A DNA stretch of 52,270 bases from Saccharofermentans sp. Its GTDB lineage: Bacteria > Bacillota > Clostridia > Saccharofermentanales > Saccharofermentanaceae. The position numbers and the translations under genes are program-made. The notes under the pieces were generated by a model, which had not been told where the DNA came from, did no database searches, and worked only from the letters and a program-made list of their open reading frames with translations. Every line of letters starts with the position of its first letter. The stretch's first letter is position 1. Shown here piece after piece: positions 25,574-34,066 of this stretch. Where the stretch lies: contig JAKSRD010000014.1 of assembly GCA_024403795.1 (NCBI GenBank), positions 1-52,270 on the forward strand, read 5' to 3'.

Positions 25574-25625
25574 ACACCTTGCATTCAATAAAGGATACAA
25601 TCAGATCTTTCACTGTATCAAAAAG

Positions 25626-25657
25626 CAAGCCGTTTAAGTTAGTACTTAAGCGGCTTG
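25626..25657 (+). terminator. Inverted repeat, probable terminator of the leader-peptide gene
   Basis: CAAGCCGTTTAAG / CTTAAGCGGCTTG (one mismatch) with 6-nt loop, 53 bp after the stop; followed by a T-rich but interrupted tract. Confidence 0.6.
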
Positions 25658-25659
25658 TA

Positions 25660-25973
25660 TTCATTAAAAGCTTCGGAAAATCTTCTATCAGTTTCTTGTG
25701 CACCGAAATCAACCGAATTCGGAGCCATCTTTAGTTATGATCAGATTATGAGGAAAAGAATCAGGTGATAACTCACCATGGCCGGACTTGTTTCTCATAA
25801 GGGGCTTCCTCTCGTAATCTTCTCCCGGGCTAATTACGAAAGTAACGGACGAATACACTTATTGCAAGAAACATGCTGTCACATACCCTGATACGATTCG
25901 TATCAGCAGTCAGGACTTTGCTTCCTTCCAAATAAAACAGATTAAATTACAGTCTCAATATGGTAATTGGCGT
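25660..25973. other. Intergenic, no gene seen
   Basis: About 310 bp with lower coding potential on both strands; AT content rises towards the accessory genes that follow. No repeat or RNA recognised. Confidence 0.45.
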
Positions 25974-27026
25974 TCAGTCCTGATTGAAGTCGATCTCATG
26001 AACACAATCAAGCTGTGCGTTAGGCATAATATACATCTTACCCGTCGTCAGATTGTAGACGCATGACCATTCAGGATGAATATAGGGGTCCTTTACCGAC
26101 GCAAGTAGCTCAAGTGCTTCCTGTTCTGAAAGGACTCCGCCTGTTTCCTCAAGAGCTGCTTCAACATACTTATATCGCGCCTGCCCTGTGCCACTCGATT
26201 CTTCGCTATTTAGATAGAAATTCGTCACAGTCATGTAATTATCATGGATTGGTTCGACAACATCGACCTTACCGTCATGAAGCTCTACGACCACCATACT
26301 GCCAGATCTGTCAGCAATAAGAAAATGACAGGCGGACAGCGAGCTTAACATTGAAGAATCGAGTGTAAATGTGTTAAACAGCTCTATTGCTTCTTCCACC
26401 GTTCCCGCCTCGTTAAGCACCAGTCTGCACACCTCCTCCGCAGAGAGAAGCGGTGTGTTCTCGTTTTCAGGTACCGTAGAATACGGAACAGACAGGAGGC
26501 TTATCGCCAGTCCTGCGTCGTTCATTCCGTCGGCGGTGAAATACGGCTCCATAAGCATATTGATCTTCATCAGTAGTTCGGGCGCATCCTCCGGCGAATC
26601 AACAATGAACGATGTTCCTATTGTTTGATAGGTTCCGTCATGAGTAGTCACCACAACAGAAGGGAGGTAATGGCTCTGCTCCAAATTACGGCAATAAAGA
26701 ATATCTCCATTCTCATTTTCGCACACAAAGCAGGTACACATTGCCGAACTGTTTTCAGTGGTTGCACCATTATTCTTTAATACTCCATATGTCAGCTTGC
26801 TCATGAAAAATTCCGTAAAATTCCTGTCGCCCTCCGTCTTCATGAAGTCGTTGAACCAGTATGTTCCCTTATAATCCATCATGTATATTGGGTACTCGTC
26901 GATTTGCTTGATGGAGCTAACCGTCGCTATCTGATTGCGATAAATTACAAGCAACGAGATCACACTTACAGCCAGCAGTACTACAAATATCAGTAGAATC
27001 TTTTTGATAACATTCAACGCTTTCAT
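25974..27026 (-). CDS. Membrane-anchored Ntn-hydrolase (linear amide C-N hydrolase family)
   Basis: 350-residue protein with an N-terminal TM (residues about 8-30) placing the enzyme outside the membrane. The catalytic motif SAMCTCFVCENENGDILYCR, followed by NLE (nucleophile most likely C97), matches choloylglycine hydrolase/acyl-CoA:6-APA acyltransferase-like enzymes, which cleave linear amides such as bile salts or N-acyl amino acids. FTADGMNDAGLAISLLSV is the usual second motif. Start at 27026 has GGAGGTAACGTG. The substrate is not predictable. The 5'-processing normally needed to expose the Cys is not obvious, given the long N terminus. Confidence 0.82.
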   Translation of the reverse strand: MKALNVIKKILLIFVVLLAVSVISLLVIYRNQIATVSSIKQIDEYPIYMMDYKGTYWFNDFMKTEGDRNFTEFFMSKLTYGVLKNNGATTENSSAMCTCFVCENENGDILYCRNLEQSHYLPSVVVTTHDGTYQTIGTSFIVDSPEDAPELLMKINMLMEPYFTADGMNDAGLAISLLSVPYSTVPENENTPLLSAEEVCRLVLNEAGTVEEAIELFNTFTLDSSMLSSLSACHFLIADRSGSMVVVELHDGKVDVVEPIHDNYMTVTNFYLNSEESSGTGQARYKYVEAALEETGGVLSEQEALELLASVKDPYIHPEWSCVYNLTTGKMYIMPNAQLDCVHEIDFNQD

Positions 27027-27430
27027 CACGTTACCTCCACCGGATTTTACTCATATATGGACATTACTGGTTTCAAAGAGTAGCCGGTAATATTTATAGC
27101 TAATGGTGTAGGGTTTTGCAAGTAATCCTGCAAAATGCCGATTAACATCACATTTTCTCCCCCATTTTCCTTACCCCTCGAAAACCGTAGTCCGTTATAT
27201 GAAATGTTGTCGCAGAAAAAGGCTTATATTAAGATTAAACCTGTAAGTAATGTTTGTTGTTCGTAAATAAACCGTTAAGGTTTTCCCTGCATATAATTCA
27301 TATAGATGAAAAGTGATAAAATCAAAAGAAATTGTTAACAAAATATACCTAATTAACTATTGTGTTTTCAAAGCATATATAATAAAAAAACTTATAAGCA
27401 TCAAAATGAGTAAACGGAGGGAAAATAGCA
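27027..27430. promoter_or_regulatory. AT-rich divergent promoter region
   Basis: 404 bp between divergent genes, distinctly AT-rich. A -10-like ATATATAAT near 27375 and GGAGG at 27417 serve the surface-protein gene. Small inverted repeats (GCAAGTAATCCTGC near 27118) are present. No gene seen. Confidence 0.5.
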
Positions 27431-29539
27431 ATGAAGAAGTACAAATACATTATCAGTATTATATTATCTACAATCTTGTTACTGACATTTCTGCCAATTC
27501 AGGTGTTCGCAGCAGTTCACGATGACACCTCTGAGTACTTTACCAGCGACTATTTCGACTGGAAGGATCTGAAGGTTACTACAGATAACTCCGGAAATCT
27601 TACAGGTGTTAGCGCGGCAGCATGGTACAATTATGGTGACGCCAGCGCAATTGCTGGACGTGATTACGGTTTCTATGTTGTAGAAACGAGCGAAGATAAA
27701 GTGATTAGAAACGGCAGTAGGACTAACCTTCCACTTGCTACATTTGACAGTTTAATGGAAGGCGTCGGCACAAGAATTAATATGGGACAGGCTGATGCCG
27801 AACGAAAGTGGCGTAGTTTTTCACTGAGTGCTGAAGAATGTGTTGGTATGACAAAGGACAAAGAATACAACATATGGTTTTGGACGAGGCAAGGTGATGA
27901 TACTTACAACACCTATGAATCACTGATGGGAACCATGACGGCTATTACCATCAACCGCTACGTAAAAATCGGCGGAAGCAAGTCCGATGATGTCGCAGAT
28001 TATAAATTAGACAGCACAGTAAACTCCATGAATATCATAGGTCAGAAGTTGAGTGCTGTTTGGAAAACATATAATGGCGGTACGCTGAATACTACAATCT
28101 CGAATCCGGATGATTTGACTGAGTCGAAATATGTATATAACCTCTATTTCTATTATCCTGATGTTTTAGAAATTACCAATAGTACTACTGATACCAATGG
28201 TAGTATCACAGTTGATAAAATGGCCACCGAAGGTGATGAGGTTGAAGTTAATGTTAAGCCTGCCGATCGCTATCAGCTTAAGAGTCTGACTGTCTACAAA
28301 ACAGGAGACGAAAGTACTCAAGTCTCTCTGACACCTGGTCAAAACGGCACCTATACTTTTACCATGCCTGACTATGCCGTTACCGTGAAAGCAGAGTTTG
28401 AGAAATATGCATTCACCATCGAAGAGATTTTACCTGACGATTTCCCGACATATAGTGATGAAATCCCGGACGATGCATGGGAAAATGATGCCGATTCGAA
28501 GATATATATTAAGGATAACGGTCTAACTTTTGGTGATGTTGACTTAACGGATGTTCTTGATTCTCTGGTGACTAAAGACGGTGATAATTATAAATTCACT
28601 TCTGGTTCGTATACGCTTACATTCGTTATGGAGTCCGGTAAACTGGTTAAAATCATAACAGAGGGTTCCGAAAATCCGGATAATAACGGAGAATTTCTTC
28701 CTCCGCACACTCACAGTCTTGTAAAGGTTAACGGGCAGGCTCCTACGGAAGAAGCAGCCGGATGGAAAGATTACTTTGAGTGTTCCTGCGGTGCTTTGTT
28801 TGAAGATGAGAATGGTACTATTCCGATAGATAATCTTGCAGCATGGAAAGCAGAAGGCGGAGCAGGCTATCTTGCAAAACTTCCTGCACCTGATTATGAG
28901 GTCACTTTCGAGATGGGCGGTCACGGAACCCAGGTTGCTCCTCAGACCGTAAAAGAAGGCAACAAGGCAACAGAGCCTGCTGTACCTTCCGAAGAAGGCT
29001 ACTCATTCGACGGCTGGTACACAGATTCCGGCTTCACATCAAAGTTTGATTTTGGCTCCGCAATCACAGCCGACATCACCTTATATGCGAAGTGGACCAG
29101 CGAAATCACATATGCGTTTGAGAAGAACGACATCCTTACATGGCAGCTCGAAAGTGCTGACAATTTGAACTATGTAGTTCACAGAAGTATAGATGATAGT
29201 AAGACATTTAGCCTGTTCACTGGTATTCAGATTGATAACCAGGATGTAAGTGCAGATAATTATGATGCTGCATCCGGTTCTTTGATATTGAATTTGAAGC
29301 CTTCGTATCTGAACACACTTACAGAAGGTGAACATACGTTAAAGGTTATATTCAAGGATGGAATGCTATCAATTCGGTTTGTGATTAAGGCTAAGCCTAC
29401 GACACCGGCTCCATCACCAGATGGTGGCTTGCCAAAGACTGGTGAAAGTACTTCCTGGACAGTTGTAGTTGGCATCGTATCTATTGCTGGTGCAGTTGTT
29501 CTTATGGAGATAGCTTCTAGAAAAAAACGAGAAATCTAA
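27431..29539 (+). CDS. LPXTG-anchored surface protein with InlB-type B-repeat
   Basis: 702-residue secreted protein: signal peptide ending at about residue 27 (VFA-AVH), a large beta-rich ectodomain, a bacterial-Ig/TIVDKMA-type segment near 265-315 (DRYQLKSLTVYKTGDE), an InlB-like B-repeat at about residues 495-560 (VTFEMGGHGTQVAPQTV; GYSFDGWYTDSGF; LYAKW), and a sorting signal LPKTG at 667-671 with hydrophobic tail and RKKREI. It would be attached to peptidoglycan by a sortase such as the one encoded at 42535. Lower GC than the flanking core suggests acquisition. Role probably adhesion. Confidence 0.93.
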   Translation: MKKYKYIISIILSTILLLTFLPIQVFAAVHDDTSEYFTSDYFDWKDLKVTTDNSGNLTGVSAAAWYNYGDASAIAGRDYGFYVVETSEDKVIRNGSRTNLPLATFDSLMEGVGTRINMGQADAERKWRSFSLSAEECVGMTKDKEYNIWFWTRQGDDTYNTYESLMGTMTAITINRYVKIGGSKSDDVADYKLDSTVNSMNIIGQKLSAVWKTYNGGTLNTTISNPDDLTESKYVYNLYFYYPDVLEITNSTTDTNGSITVDKMATEGDEVEVNVKPADRYQLKSLTVYKTGDESTQVSLTPGQNGTYTFTMPDYAVTVKAEFEKYAFTIEEILPDDFPTYSDEIPDDAWENDADSKIYIKDNGLTFGDVDLTDVLDSLVTKDGDNYKFTSGSYTLTFVMESGKLVKIITEGSENPDNNGEFLPPHTHSLVKVNGQAPTEEAAGWKDYFECSCGALFEDENGTIPIDNLAAWKAEGGAGYLAKLPAPDYEVTFEMGGHGTQVAPQTVKEGNKATEPAVPSEEGYSFDGWYTDSGFTSKFDFGSAITADITLYAKWTSEITYAFEKNDILTWQLESADNLNYVVHRSIDDSKTFSLFTGIQIDNQDVSADNYDAASGSLILNLKPSYLNTLTEGEHTLKVIFKDGMLSIRFVIKAKPTTPAPSPDGGLPKTGESTSWTVVVGIVSIAGAVVLMEIASRKKREI

Positions 29540-29567
29540 GGAACTTGATTTAAACAAATAAGCCATT

Positions 29568-29603
29568 ACAAGCCGCAGATCAGTTAGAAGTTCTGCGGCT
29601 TGT
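29568..29603 (+). terminator. Terminator after the surface-protein gene
   Basis: ACAAGCCGCAGA / TCTGCGGCTTGT perfect 12-bp stem with 12-nt loop, followed by CTTATGTT. Confidence 0.65.
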
Positions 29604-29639
29604 CTTATGTTAACATCGTCTCCATCACACAATCAGAAT

Positions 29640-30260
29640 TTACGCATAACCTTTTTCTACAATAAAACGCAAATTACATCTATTCAACATCCACATTTTA
29701 TTTTTGGCGCCTTTTTTGTATTCTTCTATCTGCTGGCGTTCTGAATCAGTTAACGCTTCTACAATTTCATTCACACGATACTTTATTTTTTCATCACCCA
29801 AAACTTCCTCAAGAAAATCCAATTCCACCTTATATTCGTAGAATTTTTCATCGAGAAGATACTGACATGCAGACTCATAATCTGTTTCAAATCTTATAAA
29901 AATATCTACGGCTGTGTCTTTTAAATCTTTCTCAAACTGTTTCAGAACATTCTCAAATTTATCAGAATCAGATATGTCATACCAATAACCATTATCAGGC
30001 CTAAAACTTACACCTGCGACGGTACTTTGTGCAGTTGATGCAGCACCATACTTTTTATATGAAATACGCAAGTCTGCATTAATCTCAACACTTCCTTCGC
30101 CATTCCATTTAGATGAGAAAAACAATATCTCTAAAACAATAGGACCAACAGTATTTTTCAAGGCTCTACGGCTTTTCAAATACTTGAAACCTGTTCTTTC
30201 AGAAAGCCTAGTTATAAATAATGAAATTGTTTCATCGACTGACATAATTGCTTCATCCAT
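29640..30260 (-). CDS. Hypothetical protein, AT-rich accessory gene
   Basis: 206-residue protein without signal or TM. I do not recognise it. It contains EYKVELDFLEEVLGDEKIKY and a Lys-rich C terminus. The start MDEAIMSVDE at 30260 has GAAGG upstream. GC is clearly below that of core genes. It is isolated between the surface-protein gene and degraded DNA. It might be an immunity or phage-derived protein, but nothing shows it. Confidence 0.65.
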   Translation of the reverse strand: MDEAIMSVDETISLFITRLSERTGFKYLKSRRALKNTVGPIVLEILFFSSKWNGEGSVEINADLRISYKKYGAASTAQSTVAGVSFRPDNGYWYDISDSDKFENVLKQFEKDLKDTAVDIFIRFETDYESACQYLLDEKFYEYKVELDFLEEVLGDEKIKYRVNEIVEALTDSERQQIEEYKKGAKNKMWMLNRCNLRFIVEKGYA

Positions 30261-30298
30261 AACATTTTCCTTCAACAAATAAATCAAAATAATACAGT

Positions 30299-30428
30299 CC
30301 TACGGAAACGTGGGCAGCAAGAGCAAAAGAGTTTCCTGCATATGAGAATCCGCATGTGGAAGTAATGCTGGAACATACAGATCAGTATATAAATCTCTTT
30401 ATCCTTTTGATTACTTCAATTCTGTTCT
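30299..30428 (+). pseudogene. Coding fragment without a start (mobile-element debris)
   Basis: The plus-strand frame starting at 30299 reads PTETWAARAKEFPAYENPHV then EVMLEHTDQY, clearly protein-like, but has no start codon or ribosome binding site and runs on into hydrophobic sequence that does not match. It looks like the 3' end of a lost gene. I do not recognise the family. Confidence 0.4.
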
Positions 30429-30590
30429 TCAAAATATTATGGATGCTACAACAAAAGTTAGCAATATTCCAATACCAGATACCAAAACGGAAGTCGTGAT
30501 ATCCGCTTTACTTGTATTAACGAGTGAAAGCATTGTCTGGCCTATTGGTGTAAACTTAATAATCTTAATACCTAATTCTTTTTCCATAAC
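30429..30590 (-). pseudogene. C-terminal remnant of an ABC-2-like permease
   Basis: The minus-strand frame reads IIKFTPIGQTMLSLVNTSKA and TSVLVSGIGILLTFVVASII before its stop at 30429. This is how ABC-2 permeases end (external Pro-Ile-Gly segment then a last TM). There is no upstream part and no start signal, so it is a fragment at best. Confidence 0.35.
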
Positions 30591-30627
30591 TAACTGTGCT
30601 ACCAGATCTGACACAAGGAATGTAACT

Positions 30628-30819
30628 ACATTAATCAGAGTAAGGGATGTAGCGGAAATGATCGGGTATTGCAAGGAACAAGTTGGTGAATGGGCCAACG
30701 AAGGATTGATCCAGTATGTGACCATCAGCAATATCAGATATGTGTCTAAATCGAACCTTATACACTTCTTATGCACAGAAGATTTTGACTCCGTTTCTGA
30801 AGTATCAAGCGGGAGGTAA
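30628..30819 (+). pseudogene. HTH (excisionase-like) gene with lost 5' end
   Basis: LIRVRDVAEMIGYCKEQVGE, then WANEGLIQYV, is a MerR/excisionase-type HTH, in the same strand and 4 bp before the next excisionase-like gene. No start codon or ribosome binding site lies near its beginning; the open frame continues upstream into DNA that is antisense to the permease remnant, so the 5' end was probably replaced by recombination. Confidence 0.45.
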
Positions 30820-30823
30820 GGAT

Positions 30824-31033
30824 ATGGAAAATGACTACCTCTCCCCTATCTACACGATTATGTTCGCTGATTACCCCGATATTTTAACCGTAGCGCAGCT
30901 TCAGAAGGCGCTCCATATAAGCAGACAGCTTTCCTATGAGCTGATCAACAGCGGGCAAATACGAGCGTTTAAGGTGGGTAATTCTTTTAGAATACCCAAA
31001 GTCTCAGTAATTGACTTCGTAATGAAATCATAA
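30824..31033 (+). CDS. xis: Excisionase-like HTH protein
   Basis: 69-residue protein with an excisionase/MerR-type winged HTH: ILTVAQLQKALHISRQLSYE, then LINSGQIRAFKVGNSFRIPK. Such proteins bend DNA at attachment sites and steer integrase to excision. GGGAGG precedes the ATG. It lies 139 bp upstream of the integrase gene, in the typical xis-int order of integrative elements. The paralogous HTH remnant just upstream suggests duplication or element decay. Confidence 0.82.
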   Translation: MENDYLSPIYTIMFADYPDILTVAQLQKALHISRQLSYELINSGQIRAFKVGNSFRIPKVSVIDFVMKS

Positions 31034-31052
31034 CAACGTTCCTTAAAGGAAG

Positions 31053-31119
31053 CTCATCTCACAACCGAATCGTATAGTTGATTCTTCATATCAATTCCGT
31101 ATCCTATTTGTGAGATGAG
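31053..31119. repeat. 12-bp inverted repeat between xis and int
   Basis: CTCATCTCACAA (31053-31064) and TTGTGAGATGAG (31108-31119), 43 bp apart. It may be a hairpin in the leader of int or an operator for the upstream HTH proteins. Confidence 0.7.
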
Positions 31120-31172
31120 TTGTCCTGAATACAAAGCACAACTAAAAATTAACAAAAGGAGGTACTACTAAA

Positions 31173-32441
31173 ATGGTATCAGGACATCTAACAACAAGAA
31201 ATGGTCTTTACTACATCAAGCTCAGTTATTACGACGCTGATAGGAAAAGACGCTACAAAACAATTGCTACCGGACTCAAGGTAAACAAGAACAATAAGCG
31301 AAAGGCTGAAGAAATGCTTCAAAAGACGAGGGTTGATTTCTTTGTTCCACAATGCATCGACAACCTCAGTTCTGATATGCCGTTCGTTGATTATCTTTAT
31401 GCTTGGCTGGAAGTCGTGAAAATAAGAGTAAAGCCAACTACTTATAACTCTTATGTGTGCATCGTAGATCGTAAGCTCGTTCCTTACTTCGAGCCTAAGG
31501 AATATACCTTAGAAGGTTTGAAGCCGTCTCATATACAGGCATTCTACGCTCACGAGATTGAGACAATATCACCAAACACCGTGATCCATGAACATGCAGT
31601 CATCTTTGAAGCCTTAAAGTACGCTTATAAGATAGGTCTTGTTCCTATGAACGTAGCAACAAGGGTCGACAGGCCCAAGAAAGAAAACTTCGAGCCTCAG
31701 TTCCTGAGCGCAGACGAGCTGGAAACCATGTTTAAAGCGTTACGGGGTACACCCTTTGAACTCCCAGTACTCGTAGCATCGTTCTACGGATTAAGGCGCG
31801 GAGAAGTACTCGGTCTTAAGTGGGATGCGATCAATTTCGATGCATGTACGATTACTATCAAGCGTACTATCGTATCAACCATGATCGACGGCAAGCGAGA
31901 GATACTGAAGCAGGATTCTACTAAGACTAAGGCCAGCTACAGAACACTGCCTCTTGTGGGACGATTCAGACAGTACTTCTTAGAAGTAAAGAAGTCACAA
32001 GAAGAAAACAAGGAGATCTGCGGTGACTGCTATAACTACGAATACGACGGTTATATCTTTGTGGATCCGGTCGGAAACATCCTTAAGCCGAACTACTTAA
32101 GTGGACAATTCCCCAGGTTCCTCGAGAGGCATGGTCTCAGGAAGATCCGGTTCCACGATCTGAGACACAGCTGCGCAAGTCTACTTCTTGCGAACGGGGT
32201 TCCGCTGAAGAGTATACAGGAATGGCTTGGTCATAGTGACTTCTCCACTACAGCCAACATCTACAGCCATCTGGACTATTCAGCTAAGGTCTCATCCTCA
32301 ATCGCACTCGAGAATGGTCTTCCCTTACCTAACCGGGACTTCAGTTCAAGCTGGGTGGGTTCGAACTTATCCGATTTTGAGGGTAAATGTGCCCCCAAAA
32401 ACGGCGAATGTGCCCCCAAAATTACGGAGCTTATAGGATGA
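31173..32441 (+). CDS. int: Tyrosine-type site-specific integrase
   Basis: 422-residue recombinase of the phage/ICE integrase family. Residues 1-55 form an arm-binding AP2-like domain (RNGLYYIKLSYYDADRKRRY), residues about 65-165 the core-binding domain, and the rest the catalytic domain: SFYGLRRGEVLGLKWD (first Arg), HDLRHSCASLLLANG (H-x-x-R), WLGHSDFSTTANIYSHL (His and Tyr nucleophile). All catalytic residues are present. GGAGG precedes the start. Its final codons overlap two 15-bp repeats that look like integrase arm sites, and the tRNA-Ser target follows 65 bp downstream. Confidence 0.96.
   Translation: MVSGHLTTRNGLYYIKLSYYDADRKRRYKTIATGLKVNKNNKRKAEEMLQKTRVDFFVPQCIDNLSSDMPFVDYLYAWLEVVKIRVKPTTYNSYVCIVDRKLVPYFEPKEYTLEGLKPSHIQAFYAHEIETISPNTVIHEHAVIFEALKYAYKIGLVPMNVATRVDRPKKENFEPQFLSADELETMFKALRGTPFELPVLVASFYGLRRGEVLGLKWDAINFDACTITIKRTIVSTMIDGKREILKQDSTKTKASYRTLPLVGRFRQYFLEVKKSQEENKEICGDCYNYEYDGYIFVDPVGNILKPNYLSGQFPRFLERHGLRKIRFHDLRHSCASLLLANGVPLKSIQEWLGHSDFSTTANIYSHLDYSAKVSSSIALENGLPLPNRDFSSSWVGSNLSDFEGKCAPKNGECAPKITELIG
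32386..32421. promoter_or_regulatory. Two direct repeats at the 3' end of int (putative P-arm sites)
   Basis: AATGTGCCCCCAAAA at 32386-32400 and 32407-32421, exactly 21 bp apart (two helical turns), inside the int coding sequence. The same 11-bp core ATGTGCCCCCA occurs inverted on the other side of the tRNA. This is the pattern of integrase arm-binding sites. Confidence 0.65.
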
Positions 32442-32505
32442 TTTACGAGAAAGCAGGAAAATCTGTCAAAAATGAAGCCCGCAAACGCAGTGTTTACGGG
32501 CCTTT

Positions 32506-32594
32506 TGGCGGAGCCGCAGGGATTCGAACCCTGGTGTCCTTTCAGACAAACGGTTTTCAAGACCGCCTCGTTATGACCACTTCGATACAGCTCC
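32506..32594 (-). tRNA. tRNA-Ser(UGA)
   Basis: The minus strand folds as a class II tRNA: 7-bp acceptor stem GGAGCTG/CGGCTCC (one G-U), D arm, anticodon loop CTTGAAA with UGA, a long variable arm (TGTC...GGACA) as expected for serine, T-loop GGTTCGAATCC, discriminator G and an encoded CCA. It is the probable attachment site of the adjacent integrase. Confidence 0.97.
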
Positions 32595-32638
32595 ACGTAT
32601 CATTTATTCAATTGTATGTAACCCGGAACAAAATGTTC

Positions 32639-32661
32639 TGGGGGCACATTTGGGGGCACAT
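32639..32661. promoter_or_regulatory. Two repeats on the far side of the tRNA (putative P'-arm sites)
   Basis: TGGGGGCACATT at 32639-32650 and TGGGGGCACAT at 32651-32661, 12 bp apart, are the inverse of the two repeats at 32386-32421. They lie just upstream of the tRNA 5' end. Confidence 0.65.
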
Positions 32662-32740
32662 CCAAGATTTTCAACACAGGACGGGCCCGCAAAGTGCTTA
32701 TTTTATTAGCTTTCCATCGTTTAGTCCAAACGAGGTCAAC

Positions 32741-32785
32741 CGGATTTCAAGACCGCCTCGTTATGACCGCTTCGATACAGCTCCA
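32741..32785 (-). pseudogene. Truncated tRNA-Ser copy (5' half), probable att-site relic
   Basis: 45 bp match tRNA-Ser positions 32551-32595 with two mismatches, at an offset of 190 bp. The copy runs from the 5' end to the anticodon loop and stops; the 3' half is missing. It contains a 24-bp perfectly shared block, a plausible recombination core. Confidence 0.85.
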
Positions 32786-32884
32786 TATCTTAAGGCACTT
32801 AAGTATACATAATCCGGAGGCATTTTGCAAGTATCCTTGGCCGGATATTGATCATGTCACCTTAAGTGCCTATATTTATTAGTC

Positions 32885-34057
32885 TTACTGGCAAAGAATC
32901 TCGATAAGTCTGTCCAGATCTTCGTTGTTCTTGTAGTCGATAACAATACGTCCGCGTCCGGTCGCGTTATCAAGAACCTTAAGCTTTACCTTGGTGCCGA
33001 GCTGCTTCTTGAGCTTAGTCTCAACTTCCTTGGAACTTAATGTAAAGCGTATATCCGGTTCTTCAGTTACAGGCTTCTTATTGGGATTGTTCTGAGCTTC
33101 AATGTACTTCTTAACAAATGCTTCTGCCTGTCTGACGTTCATCTCACGAGCCATGATAACATCAGCAACCTTACGCTGGTCTTCCATCTCCTTGAGACCG
33201 AGAATGGCCTTAGCGTGGCCCTCAGAGAGGTCTCCTCTGCTTACGAACTCCTGCAGGGATTCATCAAGGTTAAGGATACGAAGTGTGTTTGCAATGGTTG
33301 CTCTGGGCTTACCAAGCTTCTTAGCAAGCTGATCCTGAGTAAGCTTATGTGTCTTGAGGAGATTCTGCATAGCTGAAGCTTCTTCAATAGGATTAAGGTC
33401 TTCTCTCTGAATATTCTCGATAAGAGCCTGCTCCATAGTTTCCTTATCCGTAAGATCTCTTACGATTGCAGGAATTACAGAAAGTCCTGCAATCCTTGCA
33501 GCTCTCCAACGTCTCTCACCTGCAACGATCCTATAACCCTCGCCCTTACGCTGAACAATGATAGGCTGGATTACGCCGTTCTCTGTGATAGATGTAGCAA
33601 GTTCATTAAGTGATTCGTCGTTAAAGACCTTTCTCGGCTGTCCGTTGTTGGGCGAGATGTCATTGATCTTAAGTTCAACAACAGAATCCTTCTTGTTCTC
33701 GGGAATACCCTCATAAGAAAGAAGTGCTCCCAGACCTCTGCCCATTGCCTTGTTCTCAGAAACAGTTTTTACGGCAGCTTTCTTAGGTGCAGAAGCAATA
33801 GACTTCTTTACTGGAGCAGCCTTCATGGGAGCTTTCTTAGCAACAGGCTTAGCAGCAGTCTTCTTAGCTATAGGCTTTGTCGTGCTCTTCATTGGAGCCT
33901 TCTTGGCTACAGGCTTCTTTGCAGTTTCTTTCTTGGCAGGTGTCGTCTTCTTTGCTACAGTCTTGGAAGCTGCAGTCTTCTTTGCAGGCGCCTTAACTGA
34001 CTTCTTAGCTGAGGTCTTAGCTGTCTTAGTAGATGCTTTCTTAGATGTATTAGCCAT
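32885..34057 (-). CDS. parB: Chromosome-partitioning protein ParB with histone-H1-like N-terminal tail
   Basis: 390-residue ParB/Spo0J. Residues 105-390 are ordinary: MGRGLGALL, the CTPase/ParB domain (PRKVFNDESLNELATSI, GERRWRAARIAG, ENIQREDLNPIEEA), the HTH (LTQDQLAKKLGKPRATIANT) and a C-terminal dimerisation domain. Residues 1-104 are a Lys/Ala/Pro tail with 31 lysines and one acidic residue in its first 100, made of AKK-P-type repeats like histone H1. The start is firm (AAGGAG before ATG, 9 bp after the parA stop). It would load on parS sites nearby. The tail probably adds nonspecific DNA binding. Confidence 0.95.
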   Translation of the reverse strand: MANTSKKASTKTAKTSAKKSVKAPAKKTAASKTVAKKTTPAKKETAKKPVAKKAPMKSTTKPIAKKTAAKPVAKKAPMKAAPVKKSIASAPKKAAVKTVSENKAMGRGLGALLSYEGIPENKKDSVVELKINDISPNNGQPRKVFNDESLNELATSITENGVIQPIIVQRKGEGYRIVAGERRWRAARIAGLSVIPAIVRDLTDKETMEQALIENIQREDLNPIEEASAMQNLLKTHKLTQDQLAKKLGKPRATIANTLRILNLDESLQEFVSRGDLSEGHAKAILGLKEMEDQRKVADVIMAREMNVRQAEAFVKKYIEAQNNPNKKPVTEEPDIRFTLSSKEVETKLKKQLGTKVKLKVLDNATGRGRIVIDYKNNEDLDRLIEILCQ

Positions 34058-34066
34058 ATTAACTCC

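Noticed and set aside
25974..32785. A complete integrative and conjugative element
   Set aside because: Only integrase and excisionase-like genes are recognisable; no relaxase, coupling protein or type IV secretion gene is present in the window, so only an integrase module or decayed element is supported.
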